A DNA stretch of 5,433 nt from Candidatus Acidiferrales bacterium (GCA_955651735.1 CATPAM010000146.1:1-5433), one strand, 5' to 3'. Numbered from the stretch's first letter, positions 1 to 5,206 are shown. Notes: a model not told the origin generated them from the sequence alone. Numbers and translations: made by a program.

Positions 1-260
1 CGTCTGGATGATGCAAGGTTCGAGCTGCGGGACCCCGCGCGGAGTTGAGACGAGGGTGGGGAGGTGCAAGGCTGTTCTTTCGGAGATGGAGTGCGATAGT
101 CAAGGCGCAGGATCGCATGCCCATCAACACACGACAACTGTACGAATCGGAGAGTTGGGGGGCTGCGCCGTGCCAGGCAACCCGGTTTGTAGCACAATTG
201 GGTGACGCGCTCTACAATCCGTGAAGCTCAATCGCCAATCGCAGGGGGAGACGCCAGGCC
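1..260. other. Upstream region without a convincing gene
   Basis: I see no supported coding sequence here. A + frame open from the window edge gives 15 codons and stops at 46-48; it could be the tail of an upstream protein, but it is too short to judge. The open frame from position 8 to 205 has no Shine-Dalgarno and an unprotein-like composition rich in Gly, Cys, Thr and His, so I do not call it. Near the right end lie a TACAAT candidate -10 box (213-218), an inverted repeat with TTGTAG and CTACAA arms (187-217), and the purine-rich ribosome binding site of the next gene (244-250). Confidence 0.5.
213..218 (+). promoter_or_regulatory. Candidate -10 box upstream of the DUF2277 gene
   Basis: TACAAT matches five of six bases of the sigma-70 -10 consensus and lies 42 nt before the DUF2277 start codon. 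The hexamer 17 bp upstream (TAGCAC, 190-195) is a poor -35 match, so the promoter call rests on the -10 element and its position. The box overlaps the right arm (CTACAA) of an inverted repeat, which could be an operator or chance. Confidence 0.3.
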
Positions 261-530
261 ATGTGCAGGAACATCAAGACGCTTTTTAATTTTGATCCGC
301 CGGTCACGGATGAGGAAGTGCGGGCGGCTTCGCTGCAGTTCGTGAGGAAAATCAGCGGTTTTAACAAGCCGTCGAAGGCCAACGAGGGAGCGTTTCTGGC
401 GGCGATCGATCAGATTGCCGGGATTTCGCGGCGACTTCTGCGTTCGCTGGAGACGAACTCGCCGCCGAAGAATCGGGAAGAAGAGGCCGCAAAGGCGAAA
501 GCGCGCGCGGCTGAGAGATTCGGCGCTTGA
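261..530 (+). CDS. DUF2277 domain-containing protein
   Basis: The 89-aa product matches my recollection of the DUF2277 family over its whole length. It starts with the typical MCRNIKTLFNFDPP block, followed by a TDEEV helix (about 17-21), an aromatic/basic segment QFVRKISGFNKPSKAN (26-41), and a charged Lys/Glu/Ala-rich C-terminal helix from about residue 70. Length agrees with the family. The family's function is unknown; members are small, probably soluble and mostly helical. The ATG is preceded by GGGGGAG at 244-250, about 10 nt away, which supports the start, as does the conserved MCRNI N-terminus. Its TGA stop overlaps the TTG start of the following acetyltransferase gene, so the two are probably cotranscribed and translationally coupled. 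No functional link between them can be read from sequence. Confidence 0.9.
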   Translation: MCRNIKTLFNFDPPVTDEEVRAASLQFVRKISGFNKPSKANEGAFLAAIDQIAGISRRLLRSLETNSPPKNREEEAAKAKARAAERFGA

Positions 531-988
531 GCCCAGTAGTTAGGCTCGCACGGGAGGGGGATCGCGAGCAGTTGGCGGGGTTGCGCGCCGCGCTGTGGCC
601 GGAGTCTTCGACGGAAGATCATGTCAAGGAACTGCTGGGGATTCTTGAAAGGAAGACGTTTGGAACGATGCCACTCATCGAGCTGGTCGCCGAAGAGCGG
701 AGCGGAAGACTCATAGGCTTTCTGGAGGTAGGGTTGCGTTCGCATGCGGACGGGTGCGAGCCGGCCCATGCAGTCGGGTATGTCGAGGGCTGGTATGTGG
801 TGGAGAGTCATCGAAAGCAGGGAATCGGGCGGAAGCTTTTGGCTGCGGCGGAAGATTGGGCGAGGACGCAGGGATGTGTGGAGATGGCGTCGGATGCGTT
901 GGTGGGGAACGACGTCTCGCAACGGGCACATGAGGCACTCGGTTACGCGGAGGTGGATCGGTGTGTGCGTTATCGCAAGACGTTGTGA
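527..988 (+). CDS. GNAT N-acetyltransferase, aminoglycoside 6'-N-acetyltransferase type
   Basis: The 153-aa product is a single GNAT domain that would transfer an acetyl group from acetyl-CoA to an amine. Visible landmarks are VVRLAREGDREQLAGLRAAL at 4-23 (first strand and helix), ALWPESSTEDH (22-32), GFLEVGLRSHADGCE (64-78), the central strand GYVEGWYVV (84-92), the acetyl-CoA pyrophosphate loop R96-x-x-G99-x-G101, and the C-terminal EMASDALVGNDVSQRAHEAL block (119-138). The LRSHADGCE, EGWYV and EMASDAL segments are what I recall from chromosomal AAC(6')-I enzymes, and the length fits. Whether it modifies aminoglycosides or a cellular metabolite cannot be told from sequence. The start is TTG inside a TTGA overlap with the DUF2277 stop; no later start would keep the first beta strand. 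A weak GAGAG lies upstream, so initiation probably depends on coupling. Confidence 0.85.
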   Translation: MSPVVRLAREGDREQLAGLRAALWPESSTEDHVKELLGILERKTFGTMPLIELVAEERSGRLIGFLEVGLRSHADGCEPAHAVGYVEGWYVVESHRKQGIGRKLLAAAEDWARTQGCVEMASDALVGNDVSQRAHEALGYAEVDRCVRYRKTL

Positions 989-1113
989 GAAGCGCTAAAG
1001 ACGATCATGCTGTGCGAAGGCGCTAAAACGCTGGCAACTGAGGTCACGACCTCACACCCAAAAGCGGCGCACGGACACATAACAAGAACTCAGACGATGA
1101 GGATTATCGGGAT
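989..1113. other. Intergenic spacer with short repeats and a small palindrome
   Basis: This 125-bp spacer holds two copies of GCGCTAAA (992-999 and 1020-1027) and a perfect inverted repeat GAGGTC-AC-GACCTC (1040-1053). The palindrome is not followed by a T-run, so it is not a convincing intrinsic terminator. I could not find a good sigma-70 promoter for the MOSC gene. GAGGA at 1099-1103 is the likely Shine-Dalgarno of the gene starting at 1114. The combination may be part of a dispersed intergenic repeat, which a genome self-comparison would settle. Confidence 0.4.
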
Positions 1114-1770
1114 ATGAAACTGGTCTCAGTGAACGTCGGACTGCCGCGGGAAGTGATGTGGCACGGGAGAAGTGTGACCACGGGAATCTACAAGCAACCG
1201 GTCGAGGGCCGAGTCGCTTTGCGCAAGCTTAACCTGGACGGGGACCGGCAGGCGGACCTCAGCGTACATGGCGGGAAAGACAAAGCTGTTTACTGCTACC
1301 CGATCGCACATTATGAGTACTGGAAAAAGGAGTTGCCCGGCCGGGAGTTGCCGATGGGCATGTTTGGGGAAAACTTCACCACGGATGGCTTGCAGGAAGA
1401 CTCCGCGCATCTTGGTGACCGATTCTCGGTGGGTTCCGCGGAGGTAATGGTGACCCAGCCTCGCTTGCCATGCTACAAACTCGGTGTGAGATTTCAGTCT
1501 GACGATATGGTGCGACGATTCCTGGCAAGTGGGCGGACGGGCTTCTATTTCGCGGTCACTCGCGATGGGGAAGTCGGGCCCGGCGACGAGATCAAAGTGA
1601 CTTCTCGAGACGACAATGCGGTCCGAGTCTCGGGAATTACTCGACTGTATATCGCCAAAAGGTACGACGAGGATGACGTGACATCGTTACGTCGCGCCCT
1701 GCGGGTTGCGGCGCTGCCTGAGAGTTGGAAGGAGTACTTCCGGGAGCGGCTAGGCAAGGCGAATGTTTGA
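1114..1770 (+). CDS. MOSC domain-containing protein, YiiM-like
   Basis: The 218-aa product resembles E. coli YiiM in length and order of motifs. A MOSC domain covers about residues 1-165: the strand KLVSVNVGLPREV (2-14), GDRQADLSVHGGKDKAVYCY (43-62), MFGENFTTDGL (83-93), and QPRLPCYKL (115-123), whose Cys120 is the conserved cysteine expected to ligand molybdenum of the cofactor. A short C-terminal helical region (about 172-215, ending ESWKEYFRERL) fits the YiiM three-helix domain. YiiM-type proteins bind Mo-cofactor and in E. coli reduce N-hydroxylated bases such as 6-N-hydroxylaminopurine; the same role here is inference. There is no signal peptide, so it should be cytoplasmic. ATG has GAGGA about 10 nt upstream. 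The gene is convergent with the methyltransferase gene, and its stop lies in a TTGA junction with a short downstream ORF. Confidence 0.88.
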   Translation: MKLVSVNVGLPREVMWHGRSVTTGIYKQPVEGRVALRKLNLDGDRQADLSVHGGKDKAVYCYPIAHYEYWKKELPGRELPMGMFGENFTTDGLQEDSAHLGDRFSVGSAEVMVTQPRLPCYKLGVRFQSDDMVRRFLASGRTGFYFAVTRDGEVGPGDEIKVTSRDDNAVRVSGITRLYIAKRYDEDDVTSLRRALRVAALPESWKEYFRERLGKANV

Positions 1771-1892
1771 GCGCGGCTGTTCGAGGAGCGGATGCGAAGA
1801 AGGATCAGCCGTTTGGGGAATGGCTCGATGGACGCGGAGAGGGTTGGGTGAGGTCGGCGGCGGGGGAGTGGACACGGAAGAAACAAGAATGA
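1767..1892 (+). CDS. Possible small ORF overlapping the MOSC stop (41 aa)
   Basis: A TTG codon at 1767-1769 overlaps the MOSC gene's TGA as TTGA and opens 41 codons ending at TGA 1890-1892. The predicted peptide has a KKDQPFGEWLDGRGEGW segment (11-27) followed by a basic Trp-containing tail (SAAGEWTRKKQE); it is hydrophilic, with no membrane span and no cysteine. The junction sequence TTGAGC is identical to that joining the DUF2277 and acetyltransferase genes. I recognise no family. Support is limited to the coupled start and a protein-like composition. It may instead be the remnant of a longer gene or noncoding DNA between two convergent genes. Confidence 0.25.
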   Translation: MSAAVRGADAKKDQPFGEWLDGRGEGWVRSAAGEWTRKKQE

Positions 1893-1938
1893 TGAAGCCT
1901 TGGCAGCAATCGCGGGGGATAGGAGCGGGCGCCGGGAT

Positions 1939-2733
1939 TTAACGCGACTCTGCTAGGTACATGATTCGGGAGAGGGCGGTTCTTTGGGCGAGCGCCAGTA
2001 CCGTTTGTAAATATTGCTGTTGCCGAAGAAAAGTGGGACTGCCCTCAAACTTCTCTAGTTCCGTTCGGCGGGATTCTCTTGCTGCCAAGCGGCCAGCGGC
2101 ACTTTTCAGCAAACCAGGCGTTCGGTTGCAGGTCTCGATCAGACGAAGACCGGCACGCTCGAGCAGTTGCTCATTAACATCCGGCGGGACGAATTGCGCG
2201 TAGCCGTGCGGCGCGCGACTTTGAATTTCTTCGCTTGATACCGGGCCGGTGATGACGCCTGCGTCAGTGAATAGAAACCTGCCGCCGGGAACTAGAACAC
2301 GCGCCACTTCGCGGAAAACGGCGGCGCGATCACGCAGATGCAAGACGACATCGATCGAGACTACGGCATGGAAATGCGCATCGGCGAAAGGAATCTGCTC
2401 GTTCAAGTTCGCTTGCTGCAGAGTGATTTGTTCGGAGAGCCCGAGGGAAGCGGCGCGGGCACGTGCAGCGGCGATGGCGTTCGCACTGACATCGAGCCCA
2501 ACGGCCTGACATTTCGATTGCGCTGAGATGTAGGCGAGCGGTCCGGCGGGACCGCAGCCGAGATCAAGAAGGCAGCTTTCGGGCGAGAGCTTGAGCTTGG
2601 GAATGTCGGCCCGGAGCTCTTCGGCGGTTATCCAGGAGTGTTGACCTATGTCTTCACCGTAGGCTTCCGCGCGGAGCTGGCGCATGAGCGGGGAATCGAA
2701 ATGCTCGTAGAGTTTGTCGTAGGGAGCGCTCAT
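1939..2733 (-). CDS. Class I SAM-dependent methyltransferase
   Basis: The 264-aa product has a Rossmann-type methyltransferase core. After an N-terminal helical segment ending AEAYGEDIGQHSWITAEELR (22-41) comes motif I LLDLGCGPAGP (55-65, SAM-binding glycines), the acidic residue at the end of strand 2 (D81 in VGLDVS), the strand-4 motif FHAVVSIDVVLHL (121-133), and the post-motif VLVPGGRFLFTD (147-158). The YGEDIGQ-x-W segment recalls small-molecule N-methyltransferases such as the sarcosine/dimethylglycine and phosphoethanolamine types. The substrate cannot be assigned. It probably acts in the cytoplasm on a small metabolite. The ATG has no recognisable Shine-Dalgarno within 15 nt, unlike rplI. 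It is co-oriented with dnaB 347 bp upstream and could be the last gene of that unit. It is convergent with the MOSC gene, and no clear terminator was found between them. Confidence 0.9.
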   Translation of the reverse strand: MSAPYDKLYEHFDSPLMRQLRAEAYGEDIGQHSWITAEELRADIPKLKLSPESCLLDLGCGPAGPLAYISAQSKCQAVGLDVSANAIAAARARAASLGLSEQITLQQANLNEQIPFADAHFHAVVSIDVVLHLRDRAAVFREVARVLVPGGRFLFTDAGVITGPVSSEEIQSRAPHGYAQFVPPDVNEQLLERAGLRLIETCNRTPGLLKSAAGRLAARESRRTELEKFEGSPTFLRQQQYLQTVLALAQRTALSRIMYLAESR

Positions 2734-2768
2734 GAAATTGTTGGCGCGTCTGTAGGACCTTTGTGCGA

Positions 2769-2915
2769 TTACAAATCAATGCTTTGCGGCGGCGTAGTGC
2801 AGCGCCGCGCTCGAGCTTCTCCTACCGGGTTTCGGACCTTTAGGCGCGCGATAAATAAGGCCGCTACTAAGTAGCACGCGGCGATGAAGGCAAAGCCGGG
2901 ACGCAGGCTGTGCAT
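2769..2915 (-). CDS. Possible small single-span membrane peptide (48 aa)
   Basis: An ATG at 2915-2913 opens 48 codons, starting 8 nt after the stop of the Cys/His-rich gene. Residues 7-25 (GFAFIAACYLVAALFIARL) would form one membrane helix, followed by a basic segment (KVRNP, then RARR) that should stay in the cytoplasm. The start has only a weak purine stretch upstream (AAGAAC). The last part of the reading frame overlaps a GC-rich hairpin (GCGGCG and CGCCGC arms at 2789-2808). The span resembles a final transporter helix, so the region could be the decayed 3' end of a membrane protein rather than a free-standing gene. I recognise no family. Confidence 0.3.
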   Translation of the reverse strand: MHSLRPGFAFIAACYLVAALFIARLKVRNPVGEARARRCTTPPQSIDL

Positions 2916-2923
2916 GCGTGTTC

Positions 2924-3067
2924 TTAGATCGCCAATGATGTAGGACTCTGGATAAATTCGCCGCTGACTTTCTCGCCGCAGAAACAGCAGCGAGAAACAA
3001 GAGTGGCTCCGGGAGTCCTGAACGGATAAGGATGCCAACAGTGCTCCGTCGCAGCCGGTTGTGTCAT
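2924..3067 (-). CDS. Small Cys/His-rich, zinc-finger-like protein downstream of dnaB (47 aa)
   Basis: This short gene has the best translation signal in the window: AAGGAGG on the - strand (3072-3078), then four A residues before the ATG at 3067-3065. The 47-aa product carries C10-W-H12 near the N-terminus and a C27-C28-F-C30-G knuckle, separated by a Pro/Tyr/Phe-rich stretch (HPYPFRTPGATLVSRCC). The C-x-H and C-x2-C arrangement would suit binding of one zinc ion. The rest (EKVSGEFIQSPTSLAI) is polar and has no membrane span. I recall similar short hypothetical proteins with a CWH start and a CC-x-CG end in related bacteria, but know no assigned function. It begins 13 nt after the dnaB stop on the same strand, so it is probably cotranscribed with dnaB. 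The product could be a nucleic-acid- or protein-binding accessory factor; this is speculation. Confidence 0.65.
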   Translation of the reverse strand: MTQPAATEHCWHPYPFRTPGATLVSRCCFCGEKVSGEFIQSPTSLAI

Positions 3068-3071
3068 TTTT

Positions 3072-3078
3072 CCTCCTT
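3072..3078 (-). promoter_or_regulatory. Strong Shine-Dalgarno of the 47-aa gene
   Basis: AAGGAGG on the - strand is a full match to the anti-Shine-Dalgarno sequence. It sits between the dnaB stop (3081-3083) and the ATG at 3067, with four A residues as spacer. It is the main evidence that the very short reading frame is translated. The contrast with dnaB and the methyltransferase, which have no visible Shine-Dalgarno, is notable. Confidence 0.75.
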
Positions 3079-3080
3079 GC

Positions 3081-4448
3081 TCAAATCTCGTCAGGGGTGA
3101 ATTGCGAAAACGCGTCGGGGGCGGCTTCCTCGAAGCGGGTTAGGCGGCTGCGGAAGACAAAGCGGACGGTGTCGGTGGGGCCGTTGCGCTGCTTGGCGAT
3201 GTGGAGCTCGGTTTCTTCGCGCTCTTCGGGGGTGGCGCCGGCTTTGAAGAAGTACGGGCGGTAGATGAACATGACGACGTCGGCGTCCTGCTCGATGGCG
3301 CCGGATTCGCGGAGGTCGGAGAGCTGGGGGCCGCGCTCGTCGCGCTCGGGGGCGCGGGTGAGCTGGCTGAGGACGAGTACGGGAATTTGCAGCTCCTTGG
3401 CGAGGCCTTTGAGGGCGCGAGAGATGCTGGCGACTTCTTCCTGGCGATTGCCGAAGCGGCCGCGCGCGGTGATTAACTGGAGATAGTCCACGATGAGGAG
3501 CGAAAGGCCTTTGTCGCGCTTGAGGCGGCGAGCCTTGGCGCCGATTTCGAGGACGGAGATGGAGCCGGCGTCGTCGACCCAGATGGGCGAGGAGGAGATG
3601 GTGCCGAGGGCTTCGGTCATGCGGCGCCAGTCTTCGCGAGAGAGGTGACCGGTGCGGAATTTGTGGGCGTCGATCTGGGCGACGGAGGCGACGAGGCGCT
3701 GGAGGAGCGACTCCTTGGACATTTCGAGGCTGAAAACGGCGACGGGCTGGCCGGCGCGGATGGCGATGTTTTCGGCGAGGTTGAGGGCCAGCGCGGTTTT
3801 TCCCTGCGAGGGGCGCGCGGCGAGGATGAGCAGCTCGGAAGGCTGGAGGCCGGACGTGAGCTTGTCGAGCTCAATGTAGCCGGTGGGAATGCCGGTGATG
3901 CTCTTGCCTTCGCGGAAGATTTTTTCGAGGCGCTCGAAATTGTCGCGGACGATGTCCTTGATTGGGAGGAGGCCGACGCGGATGCGGTCTTCGGCGAGCT
4001 GGAAGATGGAGGATTCGGCGTTGTCGAGGATGGCGTCGGCGCCGTCTTGGCCCTCGAAGGCGCGCTGCTGAATATTGTGCGTGGCGTGGATGAGATTGCG
4101 GAGGATCGCTTTTTCTTTGACGATGCGCGCGTAGTGCTCGATGTTGGAGACGCGGGGCATGCCGTCGGCGAGGGAGGCGAGATAGGGCGCGCCACCGGCG
4201 GCTTCGAGATCGCCGCGGCGGTGTAGCTCTTCGGTGAGGGTGATGAGGTCGATAGCTTGCTGGCTCTCGCCGAGGGCGATCATCTGACTGAAGACGCGGC
4301 GGTGCTGATCGAGGAAGAAATCTTCGGGCTTGAGATTTTCGATGGCGGCGTTGAGGGCATTATTGTCGAGGATGACGGCGCCGAGGACGGAACGCTCGGC
4401 GTCGAGGTTGTTGGGGAGAGGCTTTTCGAGAGTGGAGTCGGTGGGCAT
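3081..4448 (-). CDS. dnaB: Replicative DNA helicase DnaB
   Basis: The 455-aa product is a full-length DnaB, the hexameric ATP-driven 5'-3' helicase that unwinds the fork and recruits primase. The N-terminal helical domain (about 10-110) begins with LPNNLDAERSVLGAVILD; a linker follows (about 150-185). The RecA-like domain shows Walker A ARPSQGKTAL (211-220, Lys217), the catalytic-glutamate motif FSLEMSKESL (239-248, Glu242), Walker B LLIVDYLQL (317-325, Asp321), the switch glutamine in LVLSQL (358-363), the DNA-binding-loop region DLRESGAIEQDADVVMFIYR (378-397), and the arginine finger in KQRNGPTDTV (419-428, Arg421). No intein interrupts it. Length is close to B. subtilis DnaC helicase (about 454). 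An in-frame stop shortly upstream leaves ATG 4448 as the natural start, though it has no Shine-Dalgarno and follows an A-rich leader. A promoter lies at 4592-4620. Confidence 0.98.
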   Translation of the reverse strand: MPTDSTLEKPLPNNLDAERSVLGAVILDNNALNAAIENLKPEDFFLDQHRRVFSQMIALGESQQAIDLITLTEELHRRGDLEAAGGAPYLASLADGMPRVSNIEHYARIVKEKAILRNLIHATHNIQQRAFEGQDGADAILDNAESSIFQLAEDRIRVGLLPIKDIVRDNFERLEKIFREGKSITGIPTGYIELDKLTSGLQPSELLILAARPSQGKTALALNLAENIAIRAGQPVAVFSLEMSKESLLQRLVASVAQIDAHKFRTGHLSREDWRRMTEALGTISSSPIWVDDAGSISVLEIGAKARRLKRDKGLSLLIVDYLQLITARGRFGNRQEEVASISRALKGLAKELQIPVLVLSQLTRAPERDERGPQLSDLRESGAIEQDADVVMFIYRPYFFKAGATPEEREETELHIAKQRNGPTDTVRFVFRSRLTRFEEAAPDAFSQFTPDEI

Positions 4449-4591
4449 GGGTATTGTTATTTCGCTTTACTTTCGCCTACAGTAACACAAGCCTCTTCCT
4501 CCCTGCAAGAGCATCCGAAAATTTTCAGGTGGCGAGGGATTATGCTGGGCTCGACCGATTCCCTGTTTGCTGCTGCGTGATTGTTGAGCGC

Positions 4592-4620
4592 ATTGTGCGC
4601 GGAAGGAGGGAGCGCGTCAA
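4592..4620 (-). promoter_or_regulatory. Candidate sigma-70 promoter for dnaB
   Basis: On the - strand TTGACG (4620-4615) and CACAAT (4597-4592) are separated by exactly 17 bp, matching five of six and four of six consensus bases. Transcription would start near 4585 and give a leader of roughly 137 nt before dnaB. The element lies downstream of the rplI terminator, consistent with separate transcription of dnaB. The two boxes fall in the arms of an imperfect dyad: ATTG-T-GCGC at 4592-4600 and GCGC-GT-CAAT at 4612-4621. Confidence 0.5.
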
Positions 4621-4632
4621 TCGGTGTAGCTG

Positions 4633-4667
4633 TGCATCGCTTCGGAAAACGGTGCAAAAGTTTTTTT
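4633..4667 (+). terminator. Terminator-like hairpin on the + strand, no gene upstream
   Basis: TGCATCG (4633-4639) pairs with CGGTGCA (4650-4656) in a 7-bp stem with one G-U pair and a 10-base loop. Four bases later comes a run of seven T (4661-4667). This is the form of an intrinsic terminator for + strand transcription, yet no + strand gene precedes it. It could end an antisense or small RNA, or protect rplI from read-through. In the - direction it lacks a T-run and would not terminate. Confidence 0.35.
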
Positions 4668-4697
4668 CCACGCGGGGAAGCATTCGACGAGAGCGTT

Positions 4698-4736
4698 TAA
4701 AGAAGAGCGCCGCCACTCGCGGAGAGCGACGGCGCT
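4698..4736 (-). terminator. Intrinsic terminator after rplI
   Basis: AGCGCCG and CGGCGCT (4706-4712 and 4730-4736) form a perfect 7-bp outer stem. TCGC and GCGA add a 4-bp inner stem, with a four-base bulge and a five-base loop. On the - strand the hairpin is followed by CTTCTTT, a modest pyrimidine/T tract. It begins 23 nt after the rplI stop. The stem is strong; the imperfect T tract may allow some read-through into dnaB. Confidence 0.6.
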
Positions 4737-4759
4737 GAAATCGCGAACAACGAGAACTG

Positions 4760-5206
4760 CTACGATTCTTTTTCGACGTGGGCTTTTACTTCGGCGGTTA
4801 CGTCGCGAAAGATTTTTATGGTGACGGGATATTCACCGAGGGCTTTGATGGATTCGCGCAGTTGGACCTGGCGCTTGTCGATCTTGAAGCCTTGCGCGGC
4901 AAGAGCTTCGGCGATATCGGCAGTGGTGACGGAGCCGAAGAGCTGGTCGTTCTCGCCGGTCTTGCGGGTGAAGCGCACGGCGACGCCATTGACGAGGGCC
5001 GCTTGTTTTTGCGCGGCTTCAAGCTCGGTGGCAGTCTTCTTGGCCAGCGAGGTGCGAATGCGCTCGAGGGCTTTCATGTTGCCGGTGGTGGCTTCGATGG
5101 CGAGCTTGTGCGGCAGCAGGAAATTGCGGGCGTAGCCGGGCTTGACGGTGACGATGTCGCCACGGTGGCCGAGTTTTTCGATGTCTTCTTGCAGAATGAT
5201 TTGCAT
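4760..5206 (-). CDS. rplI: 50S ribosomal protein L9
   Basis: The 148-aa product is a full-length bL9, a protein of the large ribosomal subunit near the base of the L1 stalk that helps keep the reading frame. The N-terminal rRNA-binding domain (1-40) carries the family signature: GDIVTVKPGYARNFLLP (16-32). A long charged helix follows (about 41-75, with ALERIRTSLAKKTATELEAA). The C-terminal rRNA-binding domain (about 76-148) contains the typical LFGSVTTADIAEAL (89-102) and an alternating strand GEYPVTIKIFRDV (124-136). E. coli L9 has 149 residues. The ATG is preceded by GGGAG (5215-5219) with 8 nt spacing, a good site. It lies in the usual rplI-dnaB order, but a terminator follows it. Upstream is a 179-bp spacer and the end of another gene. 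Confidence 0.98.
   Translation of the reverse strand: MQIILQEDIEKLGHRGDIVTVKPGYARNFLLPHKLAIEATTGNMKALERIRTSLAKKTATELEAAQKQAALVNGVAVRFTRKTGENDQLFGSVTTADIAEALAAQGFKIDKRQVQLRESIKALGEYPVTIKIFRDVTAEVKAHVEKES

Larger units (their letters stand above)
4449..4759. other. 311-bp spacer between rplI and dnaB
   Basis: In the direction of transcription the spacer holds the rplI terminator (4736-4698), a hairpin that would act as a terminator only on the + strand (4633-4667), the dnaB promoter (4620-4592), a 10-bp AT-rich palindrome GAAAATTTTC (4517-4526), and an A-rich leader just before dnaB. Open frames run through it on both strands (+ 4454-4738; - 4457-4657), but they lack Shine-Dalgarno sequences, the + one starts at TTG, and their composition is Arg-, Cys- and Ser-rich. 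I regard it as noncoding. Confidence 0.6.

Noticed and set aside
8..205. A 65-codon + strand frame at the left edge
   Set aside because: No ribosome binding site, no recognisable motif, and unusual composition.
410..931. Long - strand open frame (173 codons) opposite DUF2277 and the acetyltransferase
   Set aside because: It lies antisense to two recognisable genes and its Arg/Pro/Ser-rich product has no family features; it is a shadow of GC-rich codon use.
1893..1938. Terminator between the convergent MOSC and methyltransferase genes
   Set aside because: Only short self-complementary GC runs such as GGCGCC are present, without T-runs on either strand.
2786..2810. GC-rich hairpin upstream of the methyltransferase gene as a terminator
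   Set aside because: The arms (GCGGCG and CGCCGC) are short and no T-run follows on the - strand.
2769..3038. An 89-codon - strand frame from 3038 downstream of dnaB
   Set aside because: Its first part overlaps the better supported 47-codon gene in another frame and is not protein-like; only the last 48 codons, with a membrane span, were kept as a weak candidate.
3617..4226. Long open frames on both strands inside dnaB (about 190 codons each)
   Set aside because: They lie within the clearly identified DnaB frame; the products are low-complexity (Ser/Pro/Ala-rich or Gly/Glu/Asp-rich).
3081..4448. Intein in DnaB
   Set aside because: DnaB is a frequent intein host, but Walker A and the downstream motifs are contiguous and total length is normal.
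4664..4672. DnaA-box-like TTTTCCACG near dnaB
   Set aside because: A single 7-of-9 match with no second box or AT-rich unwinding region; not evidence for an origin or DnaA control.
4454..4738. A 94-codon + strand frame filling the rplI-dnaB spacer
   Set aside because: It has a TTG start, no Shine-Dalgarno and an Arg/Cys/Ser-rich product, and it runs across the rplI terminator and dnaB promoter.
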